A stretch of DNA of 64,000 nucleotides, taken from Tetraselmis striata (Eukaryota; Chlorophyta; Chlorodendrophyceae; Chlorodendrales; Chlorodendraceae). The stretch covers positions 36,738-100,737 of the forward strand of contig VCJN01002140.1 of NCBI GenBank assembly GCA_006384855.1. Direction: 5' to 3'. Below, piece by piece: positions 23,591 through 34,701 of the stretch. The first letter of the stretch is position 1. Each line of letters opens with the position of its first letter. Under the pieces are notes generated by a model. The model saw only the letters and a program-made list of their open reading frames with translations. It made no database searches and was not told where the DNA came from. The translations under genes and the position numbers were made by a program.

Positions 23591-25185
23591 ATATGCGGAG
23601 ACCCCCTTCTTTCCAGACGATGAGGACCCGCCGGACGATTGGAAGCGGTACACCGGTGAGTTCGAAGCACGTTTATATTCCGTTGCAACGATATATTGTG
23701 TATGCGAACCGCATGCACATCATCTGTTTTGTTGCATTCGCGCAGTCTTTGGCAACAACGCGTTCGAGGTTTCGGACATATTGGTGCCATAAGAGGTGGC
23801 ATCCTGCCCCGTGTGCATGTGCAATGTGCGAGAGAAGGCCACCAACTAAAGTTGGCGGACGGTGTCTCACGCCCACGACTGCGCCGAATTTCAGTGTTGG
23901 GAATATTTGCAATGACATATCGTTGCACGGCTGGGCATGTAAGCCCTACCTGTACGGGTGGGGCGCTAGATTTTATGCGCCCAACGAGGGGCGCATCAGG
24001 GAGGGCCAAGACCGGGGTACATATTAGCGCGCGCGGCGCGGTTCCGTGGCCGAGAATAAACGGCCTCAGCACATGCCTTCAAAAGCCATTATCAATACGA
24101 CATCCGTCCGTGAATGATGGGAATAAGCGACCCATGCGGTCGCGTGCCGAGGGCACTTCCCGCCAACCTCTTGCTTGGGCCTCGTGCTGGCCCTTATAGG
24201 GCTTGCACCCCGGGGTGCCGCTAAGCGCCCAGCAGTGTGTACATGCATGGTATAGGTAAACCTAGCTACATTCCCGTGCAATAGCACGAGACGCGTGCGG
24301 TACCGGTACCGCTCCCGGGCACCATCACAAATTTTCCTGCTGGGGGCCGATCGCGAGCATGGACAGTGAGATAGTGACCGATCCTGCACGTACGGCATTC
24401 CATATAAGTCTTTGCACATAGAAATCCGTGCGTATCCTCGCCTCGGCGCCCAAGCCATGGGGCCACGGGGCCATGGAGCCTTGTAATCCAGAGTATGCAA
24501 AGCCTCCTACGGCATGGAGGCAGCCGTTTCTCCGGGTTATCGCACTTTTAGAATTGTTCCTCGGCAATGGCATTGCTTGGCACATGGCTAAAATCACAGA
24601 AAAAAACGGGCGATGAATAGGGGGCAACTTGTTGGCGGCGTAGCTACCATCCTTTGCATATGCCCGCAAGCTGCCGGTGGTGGGTGGATGTATGCATGCG
24701 CTGAAACACGACCGAGATTGAGCCCGATCCATGCACGCTACCGATGCAATGCATGGCATTTCCATGAAAGTGGGCCAGGGATCCCGTCATCGTGATCGGG
24801 CCAATCATCACACAATTTTCCAAGCTGCAAGATAAGCGCCGTTGGCCGCGCCTCGCTGGGATAAAAGAGCACACATAAAGCTCCTTCGATTCAATAGGTG
24901 CATGCTTATACATACCGCCCGCACCGTAGGCAAAGCGCGGGCTGGCCCCCTCGACAGCAATGTCGGCATTGTTGCACAAATCTGCGCGCATGTTGTCACA
25001 CATGCCATCCATCATCCAAGGGGAAAAGCCAAAATGATGACAGGGTCCGCGCGACGTAGATACCTATCCAAGGGGTCCTCGCGCCTGGGAGCTTGCGTGG
25101 AAAGGCACATTACATGCCCCCATCATGCGCCCCCACCCACAGTGAGTGGGCTGGCTGGAATACTAGAACAACGGGTAACTTTGAC
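23591..25185. other. Long stretch without a recognisable gene
   Basis: An open stretch at about 23500-23655 (PFFPDDEDPPDDWKRY, followed by CG|GTGAGT) could be an exon of something lost. The rest is GC-mixed sequence with no frame longer than about 150 codons that looks coding and no clear repeats. Confidence 0.35.
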
Positions 25186-25188
25186 AGG

Positions 25189-25317
25189 CCATAACATTTC
25201 GGCGTTTTATCATCAGAATGGGCTGATAATTAATGCGTTGGAAAGCGCAGGTCACGGGCTTTCCATCGCTGCGGCACTTACATTCAGCCCAATTTGATAA
25301 ACCGCCGAAATGTTATG
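25189..25317. repeat. Cruciform-like inverted repeat, ~37-bp arms
   Basis: CCATAACATTTCGGCG at 25189 pairs with its near-complement ending at 25317; both arms extend through TTTATCA to GGGCTGA. The loop itself holds a smaller hairpin (GGAAAGC ... GCTTTCC). May be a MITE remnant or an unrelated structured element. Confidence 0.75.
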
Positions 25318-25944
25318 GAGTAAATTGTGATTGCAATATTGATGCTTCTCGCAGGGCAAACAACCAATTTGCGAATGTCGCATGCAACCCGCTAGCTGGC
25401 CATAGACTCCAAACCATGCACAGCGCGGCATGGGGTGGGTGGCTATCACATGCATCTCGGCGACCACATGAGAAAATCACGGTTCTTTATGTCCAAATGT
25501 CGGCGTGCCGTGCGCTCAAACCGTCACAGCCCGGCCGTGCAACACTTGTCACACTGGTAGTGCCGCATAACATGCGACGCGCGCGCCACGCGAGACGTCG
25601 CATTGGCCCTAGCACACCATATGCACGCTCTTTCATGGTTATCCCCGCAACGGCGTAGACGATGCGTGGGTTTACCGACGAGAAGCGACCAAAACCCAAA
25701 TCATACCCATATAGACATGCAGAGACTTTTGCGGGCTGCTGTATATGTCGCTAACAGATATCGTCATGCTAATTAGTATAGCCCCCGCCTGTACCTGCTT
25801 CTGTTGTACGTTGGGTAGTGTTAGGATATGTACCACACAAATCCCCATGTGGGTTCCTAGTGCCTGGTTCGTTTTGCGCGGTATCCTTATTACATATGGT
25901 GCTTCTACGCACGCATTGGATCCGAGTTCGGTCCCGTGGAGAAA

Positions 25945-26414
25945 CATATGATATGATATGATATGATATGATATGATATGATATGATATATGTATGATTA
26001 TGATATGATATGATATGATATGATATGATATGTATAATGATATGATATGATATGATATGAATATGATATGATATGATATGATATGATATGATATGATATG
26101 ATATGATATGATATGATATGATATGATATGATATGATATGAATGAATGATATATATGATATGATATGATATGATATGATATGATATGATATGATATGATA
26201 TGATATGATATGATATGATTATGATATGATATGATATGATATGATATGATATGATATGATATGATGTGATATGATATGATATGATATGATATGATATGAT
26301 ATGATATGATATGATGATATGATATGATATGATATGATATGATATGATATGATATGATATGATATGATATGATATGATATGATGTGATATGATATGATAT
26401 GATATGATATGATA
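25945..26414. repeat. (GATAT)n pentanucleotide microsatellite, ~470 bp
   Basis: Almost pure GATAT repeats with a few interruptions (for example near 25991, 26035 and 26142). The open minus-strand frames made of ISYH repeats are artefacts. Confidence 0.97.
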
Positions 26415-26849
26415 TCCCGCAATGTTGGACGACCCGGCCAATGCGGATCGGCACCGAATCCAAGCCGAAACGTTGCTGGAGGAGGTCCTCCATCCTATGG
26501 ATGGGGGGGGGGGGGGGGGGTGGAGTATAGGATATGTAATGTACCACACAAATCCCCATGTGGGTACAACAATATTTCAACCTATTTTGCACCGAGACAC
26601 GCGGTGCATTGTGAGTAGGTCTAAATTAGGGTTTGGGGTGAGCAGTTGGATTGATAGCTAACGTGAAGGCATGTTGGATCATTTGTGCCAAGTCGGGAAA
26701 ACAATTCCGTCCAAGCAGCGACAAATCAACATAGTGAAGGAAATGTTATAATGATTACAAGTAGTTTGTGCCGTCGGGGGATGAGACTCCGTCCAAGCTG
26801 GGACATAAATACGTGCGGCTCGGGAAGGCTATTTTTGCGGAAAAGTATA

Positions 26850-26853
26850 CTAC

Positions 26854-26888
<35 letters not shown>

Positions 26889-29800
26889 GTCAGAACCTTC
26901 GACCAAGTAATCCCCTCGGCGCCTTGCGCTTGTGTCTCCTCTTCTCCGCCGCTATACGCTCCTCCCGCTGCTCTTCCAGGGTCATTGGAAGGCGTAGACC
27001 CGGCCACTTCTCGAAGTCATCTGGACGCAGTCTCTGAGTCTCGTCCCATGGCTTCTCTTTGATCCATGACTTCATCGTGGATTTCATCCCAGCGATTTGC
27101 GTCTTCTGGTTGTCAATAAGGGCGGTCTTCAAGTTCCTGTGTGGGAACGAGTGGTCGTCCGGACTAAAGCAGTCCCACAACACACAAAAGGCCGCAGCGA
27201 CCTGTAGGCGTGACAAATCGCACAAGGCGTTATATATATGCTTTATTGCATTGTTATGACATTCACCGGGTTGCACCCATCACGCACCGCGGTTGTCCCA
27301 GTCCCGGCTGTGACGTCGACGATTGTTGTCCCGTCCGTTGCCGCCATCTTGAGGTGCTTTGAAAAGAGCGCGATGGGCTTTTGGTACTTGTTCACCGTCT
27401 GTCTATTCTCGTCCTTCAACTTGGCATAGTCTTTGAAATGGCCGAGCATGATGGACGTGGAGAACCTGGCAAGGCAAAAATCGGCTTAGAGTGATGTTAC
27501 AGTCCGGCCACGTTCCACGAATCAAATCTCACCTTCGGGGATCAAAGGCGCAAATGTTGCCAGCTACGATGCTTGGCGGGGGCAACCTGACGCAGGTGTA
27601 CCGAGAGAAGGGGCGTGCCGGACGGCGGCGCGGCCCCGACGACCTAAAATGGCTGCTTCTTCCTGCGTCGGAGCACCCCCGTGTCGCCCGTCTCATGCGT
27701 CACTTCATCGACGGCGTGCAGTTTGCCCCCTGATTGCTGCCTTGGCCGAGACAAACTTTTGGCGTCGTGACGCAGCGAACTGCCCATTCTCATCCCGCAA
27801 TCTTTGGCCCAAGTCAAGACGTGATAGGCAAGTTCCTCGGCTTGTTTCTGAACCGCTGTGATTGCGGATCCAAGCTGTTGGTCCGAGAGGTGAATGAAGA
27901 AATGGCACCCATCGAGAGCAGTGTGGACGTCAGAAGATCCAGTTAGGATATTCAACTGCCTGCGCGGGGAAAATTGGGAATGAGATAAATGAAAGCACAG
28001 TCATATACGCACCATGGTTGTGGTGGTGGGGGGGGGGGGGGGGGGGATTCTTGCCTGGCGAAAGCAAACACGTCGTTAAAGTCATCCGTGCCCCACGCAT
28101 CATCCTTTGAGTCCCAAGTGTGCGAGCCAGCTCCGAAAAGCGCGTCGGCGATGAAAACTGTGGCCTTGGTGGCACCAACTTCCGACATGGCTTCCACGAC
28201 GACTTTTTTTGTCACGGGAGCCTTGAAGTCGCCCTCCACAACGCAAGTCTTGCAAAGCTCCAATCTCAAAAAGACTTCATCATCGATAGATTCCACCCCT
28301 ACGCCCTTGGGCATCACTGGAAACTTCTCGGCCTGAAGTTTCAAAAACCGATTCGGTTTAATAGCTAACACCGTGGAAAATGTTGCAGGAAAGAAACCAT
28401 TTGCGGAAACAAACCCTATTTTACCTTCATCGATATCCACCGCTCCTCAGAAAACCCTAGAGCGGAACTCGCGAGAAGCAACGGAGCACATGCCAAAAGA
28501 GCAAACTCTCTGAAGAAGGATATCACCAAGTCCGGCATCTGGTTCTTGATGTGGAACGCCTGACTTTTGATGCCGGTGTTGGTGGTCGCGATGTGCTCTC
28601 GAACCGGTGTTGGGGTGAGGCAGTCGGCAGAATTCATGACTCCCCATCTCTTAGGAGGGGTCATCAAGACCATCAAAGGACCGGAGCGATGAGAACCTTT
28701 GAACAAATCCTGGAATTTTTTTGGGAAGCCACTTGGGCCGAGGTCATCAACCTTGGCTCGGAACCTGGTGAGTGCGTCAAAGCGAGCGGCCGCTTGATTA
28801 TCCGACACATTGGCTGACACATCGTGACTGATCGATGATGTGGTCCGATAGGTATTCCCCCCACGTCCTGGCCGGTTCGTCTGGCGTCAGTAGTTCGATT
28901 GGCTTCCTGCCCTTGGCCGTGTCGATGGCATTCATGAGCTTGATGCTCGCCCGACGCAAGAGATCACGGAACCTCCAGGTCTCGATCTTCGCCAGCCACT
29001 CCGCGTTGGTGCGCGTAACAGCCATGGGGTCATCGTCGCCGGCATTCTTGACGTCCTGTACCAACTCGTAGAGGTTTGGGGTCGCGTAGTACTCGCCTTG
29101 GATGAGCAAACCAACCACCAAGTACATCTGTCCCACAGGAAGATCGGCGCTGTCGCTCTGCTTCGCAAGAGACGGTTCGTCCAGCCAGGGTAGCTTGTTG
29201 CCAAAGCCAGCATCATGTGTCGCAAAAAAGCTTTAATAAGATAGGAATGATATTATTGGATGGGGAGTTAATGGGATAGGTTTCAACTTACATTCATGAC
29301 GGCGACTCGGAAGTGAGCTCGGTCTCTGCCGAAGCCGTACTTCTTGTCGTCGAGGATTGCACTGATGGCCTTCCGAATAGTTTCGTAAACTGCTCCTTTC
29401 TCCTTCGCGGAAAGTGGTCGACAGTGGTTGAGACTCCGGAGTCGATTCAGTTCTCTTTCGTAGTGCGCGACCAAATCTTGGAGTTTATATCTCGCTTCCT
29501 TCCATCCTCGTACCCCAAGCTGAACGTGCCGGTAGGCTTCAGAAAGCTGCTCAAGTGGCTCAAAGGCACTGCGATAAACAACCGAGTCAGAATTACGAAA
29601 AGAAGTGGGAAATTTAAATTCTACAATGGCGGCAACTTACCGAAGGGGGCGCGAGCAGAGGTCGATCAAATTTGCGAACTCGCTGCTCTTCTTGTCTTTG
29701 ATGCCGATCTTGTCAAGTTCAAGTTGGAGTTGTTCGGACTTGTTAAACTCCTTCACGACTTTATTTGGTGTGAGATTGTGATTCAAAAAAAAAGCCCGTC

Positions 29801-32800
29801 GCTCTGCAGCCTGATTCGCCTGCCAGCTCTCAAAGCACCTGCGAAGATTCTGTGCAAAATATCCAACTGTCAATCAACGAAAGATTCCGTCTCACTGGTG
29901 ACAGACCTATTTTCGTCCCACTGATGACAGACCTATTTTCGTCAACATGATGACAGACCGATTTCGTCCCCATGATGACAGACCTATTTTCGTCCCACTG
30001 ATGACGGACCTATTTTCGTCTCCCTGATGACAGACCGATTTTCGTCCCGCTGATGACAGACCTATTTTCGTCCCCATGATGACAGACCGATTTCGTCCCG
30101 CTGATGACATACCTATTTTCGTCCCACTGATGACAGACCTATTTTCGTCCCACAGATGACAGACCTATTTTCGTCCCCTTGATGACACACGGTTTATGTC
30201 CCTGCGGATGACAGCCCGATTTCGTCCAGCTGATGACATACCGTTTTCGTCCCACTGATGACAGACCGGTTTTCGTCCCACTGATGACATACCGATGTCG
30301 TTCCGAGGGAAAACTTCCTCCAGGACTGATAACGGTGTGGGAGGTCGGGTGTTGTCACTTACCAGTAGTTTGTGCATGGATGTGTCCCCGACTACAGTGT
30401 GTCCATCCTCGTTGAGCTTCATCGACATGTAGCGGCAAACTTCCGGAGACAGGCCGATATACATCTTGTCCGATGTGAAGCAGATGCCTTTGTTGTCCCA
30501 GTAGGTCTCCGGGTAGTTTAACTTTACAATGCGCTTCGCCTCCCGTCTGTGGCTGCCGTCGATGTTGCCATGGCGCGTGTCCATGTAGGTCAGGTAGCTG
30601 ACGATCATGTCGACTTCGGACTCGTAGGGCAAATCTTCCGCAACCTCGGCGCCTGCCCGCCTTCGTATGTCGCCACTTGGTCCTTGAAGTCGGCCATGGT
30701 CAGAGCGAGGGGCTCGTACTGAAAGGGGATACTTTGTTGTTTGACTAGCTACCGGGAAGGACACTGAAACATTTTCGGAGGACAAAGAAGGGTTCCTCTG
30801 CAAAACAATTAAAAATTGGCTATTAGTTGCGTTGGATTCTTCGGTACATCAAATCATTCAAATCTGATGGGCATTTACCATGTAGCTTTGCGCCACCATG
30901 TTGCAGTCTTGCAGCTTGGGGGAACGGAATTCACACTCCGCCGGTGGGGCGACGAACTTCTCGGATGGGAAGCTGACAATGTGAGGTAGCCCCGTGTCCT
31001 TGTCGGTGACGAGGTTGACTCTATCGGCGAGTAGCATGTTGATGTCACCACCCTGAGGAGTCTTCACCTCCGGATCGGCAATCTCGACTCTGATTTTTCC
31101 GTAAGAGATCCAGTCGACGGCACCGGTTGTGTGGAGGACTCTCAAAGCCGGGGGGGGTGGGAAAATACTCGCCGATTGGGAGAGCGTTCACGAAATCCTG
31201 GTCAATGTTGGTCAAGTCAGAGACGGTGATCTCTTCAAGCGCAAAGCCCTTCAGCAGCTGCGCCAACACTTTACGCTCGACCAAAGACCATGCGTAGTAC
31301 GATTGGAACAGCGGCTGAGATGCGAGTGGCGGCTAAATCGCGTGGAGAATCAAATTCTAAAAGGTGACTGTGATTCTCATCTCCTTGCTCAATTCCAAGC
31401 GACGAGGTTCCAGATGGATCTGCGCGGCCACACACGGGAAGAGCAAAACTTGCAACGCCGTGTAAATTCAAAAGCCTCAAATCATTTTTACCTACCTCAT
31501 ACTGCTCGTATTCTCCCATCCTGGCATCCAAGATTTTCCCAACGCATGCGAGAAATCGCGCTTTCGGATCATCGAAGAAGTCTTTGCCGGTCAAGGGGCT
31601 AGACGAGTGCAATTCCGTGTAGATAGATCTCCACTCGACCGCCAGGATTTTTATACCAGTGTATGGTCCATCTCCTCTCACTGAAGTCGATATAGGTGTC
31701 ATCATCTGTCAGCTCAACACCGACGCCGTTGAAGTCGACATAAGTGGCATACTTCATGAGCTTTGCCTTTTTGACGGGTGCATGCGTGCTGACGTCGAGG
31801 TTTAAAACCCGTTGCCTTTCATCCCCTGCCGTGCCGAAGAGGTCCTCATCCGTACCGGCACTGAGGAGTGCGGGCACTCTTCTTTGGGCCCTCTCAGCAG
31901 TCACCGCTCTAGAACCAGAGGCTCCAGAACCAGCCGCTTGCCCGGTAGTCGACTCAGAAGTCTTGGTATCGGACACTTCGGCGGGAGCGTCGAGTTTAGC
32001 AGTTGTTTCGGGCTTTGGCTTCATCTTGGGCTTAGGCTCAGATCTGGGATCCGTTTTCGGCTCATGCTTGGGCTCGGGCTCTTGCTCCGGCTCGGGCTCG
32101 GGCTCTTGCTCCGGCTCCGGTTCAGGCTCGGGCACATTCTCGGGCTCGTTCTCCGGCTCAGGTTCAGGTTCGTGCTCCGGCTCCGGCTCCGGCTCGTTCT
32201 CGATCACTGGTTCTGTTTCTGGTACTTGAAGCGTCCCCTTGGTCAAAGAAGAACCTTGAGTCGGGGAACCTGGAAAGAATGAGTAGAGAGTACTCAACAC
32301 ACCTGCGGTATGGGCATCAAGATCAACTACTGAAAAGCAATGACATGTTGCATCAAAGCCAATCGATATTTTTTTTCCAGGGGATCCCGATTTACTCGCA
32401 GGTTCCGACACAGTTGCCTTTGCCTTTGCCAATTGACGTCATGTTGAGTCGTCACCATAACTCACAAACTTCCGTGATACTTGCTAGGAAGGCTTGATAA
32501 TTTCAGTCACAATTACCTGGAGTCACAGTCGTCTCGGAAACCTTTTCTTTTCCTTTGGATTCCTTCGGCGCCTTTGGTGGCTCTTCTGGGCGTCCTTTCG
32601 AACCTGTCAAAGCACACAATTTCAATATAATTAGATAACATTTGAAACACACGCAAGTCATATTGGAGAGGTAAGGACCTGATTGGTAATAAGCTTGCAT
32701 AAGCTTTTCGTAATCCATAAACCTTCGCGCTGTCAGCATTTGAGCATCTGAGAGGACTTGGCCGCTCTTGATTCGGGCCCTCAAGAGAGCGGCGCCCGAT

Positions 32801-34061
32801 CTTTCTCCTTGCGAGTGCGTGCCGTAAGGGGGCCTTCTCCCTGTCAAAAGGCTCGGTTTCCAGGGTTTACCTGATGCTGCTTCGCCTTGTCTCGCGGCAG
32901 TTGAGGCTGGACGGGTCTTCTTGGCCGCCGGCTCCTCGAGGAGGGAAGAAGACGCCTTACTTTTTCTCGAAACAAGTGATCCGAGCGCGTCGAACTGTCT
33001 TGCTTTCTCTGTAGGTTTTGAGTCCGCTGGGACCTCTGACCTATCAAATTAAGATTCCGTCAAATTGTTTTCTTCCAACTAATGACAGACCGATTTCGTC
33101 CCGCTGATGACAGACCGATTTCGTCCCGCTGATGACAGACCGTCTTCGTCCCACTGATAACAAACGGATTTCGTCCCACTACTGATGACAGACCGATTTC
33201 GTCCTGCGGATGACAGACCGTTTTGTCCCACTGATGACAGACCGATTTCGTCCCACTGATGACAAACCGTTTTTGTCCCACTGATGAAATACCAATTTCT
33301 TCCCGCTGTTGACATACCGTTTTCCTCCCACTGATGACAGACCGTCTTCGTCCCACTGATGACAGACCGATTTCGTCCCGCAGATGACAGACCGATTTCG
33401 TCCAGCCGATGATAGACCGATTTCGTCCCGCTGATGACATACCGATTTCGTCCCACTGATGACCGACCGTTTTCGTCCCACTGATGACAGACTGATTTCG
33501 TCCCATTGATGACAATGCGATTTCGTCCCACTGATGACATACCGATTTCGTCCCGCTGATGACATACCGTTTTCGTCCCACTGATGACAGACCGTTTTCG
33601 TCCCACAGATGACAGACCGATTCCGTCCCGGTGATGACATGACCATTTTCAATACATAATGTACTGTGGTTTAATAATGTTATGTCTTTAACTACTGCGC
33701 GTCACACCAATGCTAAACCAACCCTTACGGCGGAGCACGGCCACAAGGTCCACCCTCCCACCACCAATTAGCATCGTTATTGGGCCAGCCGCGGCGGTAT
33801 CGACGGGACGCCATACAACCGTGCAGGAGCATAATACCGATCGACTCGTTTGGGTGTCTATTCCGACCATCCGCATATCCTCCTCGGACGGTCCTAGATT
33901 ACACCGTCTCTAGAGGGAACTCTTACTGAACTCGCTAGATCTGCCTGCATCACGCTTCAAGCAAGCAGGCAGTTACATACTGTACGCGCGCGCAACTCAC
34001 CTAGGGTGGCGTCGTCCTTGTCCTCCTTGTCCTTGGCATGCTCGTTCTTCTTCGGCGCCAT
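26850..34061 (-). CDS. Multi-exon gene ending in a beta-class DNA methyltransferase-like domain, copy B (probably degraded)
   Basis: Start ATG at 34061 ([20 protein letters not shown]). Exons then carry: a Lys/Ser-rich region (about 33.05-32.6 kb); a Glu-Pro repeat linker and [20 protein letters not shown] (32.4-31.6); [20 protein letters not shown] (31.2); [20 protein letters not shown] (30.9); [20 protein letters not shown] (30.5); [20 protein letters not shown] (29.7); [19 protein letters not shown] (29.3); [19 protein letters not shown] (29.1); [20 protein letters not shown] (28.7). The C-terminal part reads [20 protein letters not shown] (28.15), [20 protein letters not shown] then LTWAKD (27.8), [20 protein letters not shown] followed by [13 protein letters not shown] (27.4-27.28), and a poly-Asp tail from the CAT repeat, with stop at 26852-26850. 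The order motif IV, then W-K, then QKP plus motif I is that of beta-class N6A/N4C DNA methyltransferases, but the usual (D/N/S)PP(Y/F/W) is DALF. Frameshifts near 30.65 and 27 kb are likely. Exon boundaries are approximate. Confidence 0.6.
29880..30300. repeat. 25-bp minisatellite, copy B, array 1
   Basis: Units CCCACTGATGACAGACC plus TATTTTCGT/GATTTCGT, about 16 copies, inside the methyltransferase-like gene. Same unit as the arrays in copy A, in the opposite orientation as expected for an inverted element. Confidence 0.92.
33060..33645. repeat. 25-bp minisatellite, copy B, array 2
   Basis: About 23 units of GTCCCACTGATGACAGACCG lying in an early intron of the methyltransferase-like gene. 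Not separately functional as far as can be seen; it spells open frames on both strands. Confidence 0.92.
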
Positions 34062-34701
34062 TCTGGGTGTAGGTTGGTTGACGCGGTAGATCAGCGGGTA
34101 TCTGGGTGGGTAGCGGTGAGGGAGAGGTGGAAATGATCTATTTTTCGTCTGCCGCCGCTCTCACCCCTGCTGGACCAACATCGCGCGTGCGCGCACTATA
34201 ATGCACCTCATTCTCGTCATCATGGTCATTTATTTGGCACTGCGTCGAATATACAAGGCAAACTACTGCGACTACATTTTACTATTACTGGAAGATAAAA
34301 TATTCCCTACTCGCGAGTCATAACGGTACGAGAGTACAGTATCGTGGCAATACTATTCCTTTATGCGATGATATATTCCTTGGATGGGATTCTGTTGTAC
34401 ATACTAGTACATAACTATTAACGTAATACGAAAAATTCACGAGATAACACAAAATACTATCACGGATATATTTCCAAAATAGTTTCTCTATTACGACTTA
34501 CAAAAGCTGATTTGTATGGCATGCTGTATTCTTGCTCAGTACCGATCATTTGTTTTGAGACATGAGGTCGTTCGATCATTTTGACCCGTAATTAGTATTA
34601 TGCACCCCAGTCAACGGCCCGTCCGAGAACGGCCATCGGCCGTCACTCTTCCTCACCACATATCACAGTCCTTCACCCCCCCACTCGCCCCACCCTGCAG
34701 C
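34062..34701. promoter_or_regulatory. Divergent intergenic region between the two element genes, copy B
   Basis: About 640 bp, AT-rich in the centre, homologous to 18341-18983. Conserved segments flank both start codons in both copies, suggesting shared control of the two genes (inference). Confidence 0.5.

Noticed and set aside
25998-26549. Minus-strand frames made of ISYH repeats
   Set aside because: Translation of the GATAT microsatellite.
26685-27062. Frame with poly-His on the plus strand
   Set aside because: Antisense shadow of the poly-Asp tail of the methyltransferase-like gene.
31744-32282. Gly/Ser-rich plus-strand frames
   Set aside because: Antisense of the Glu-Pro repeat linker in the methyltransferase-like gene.
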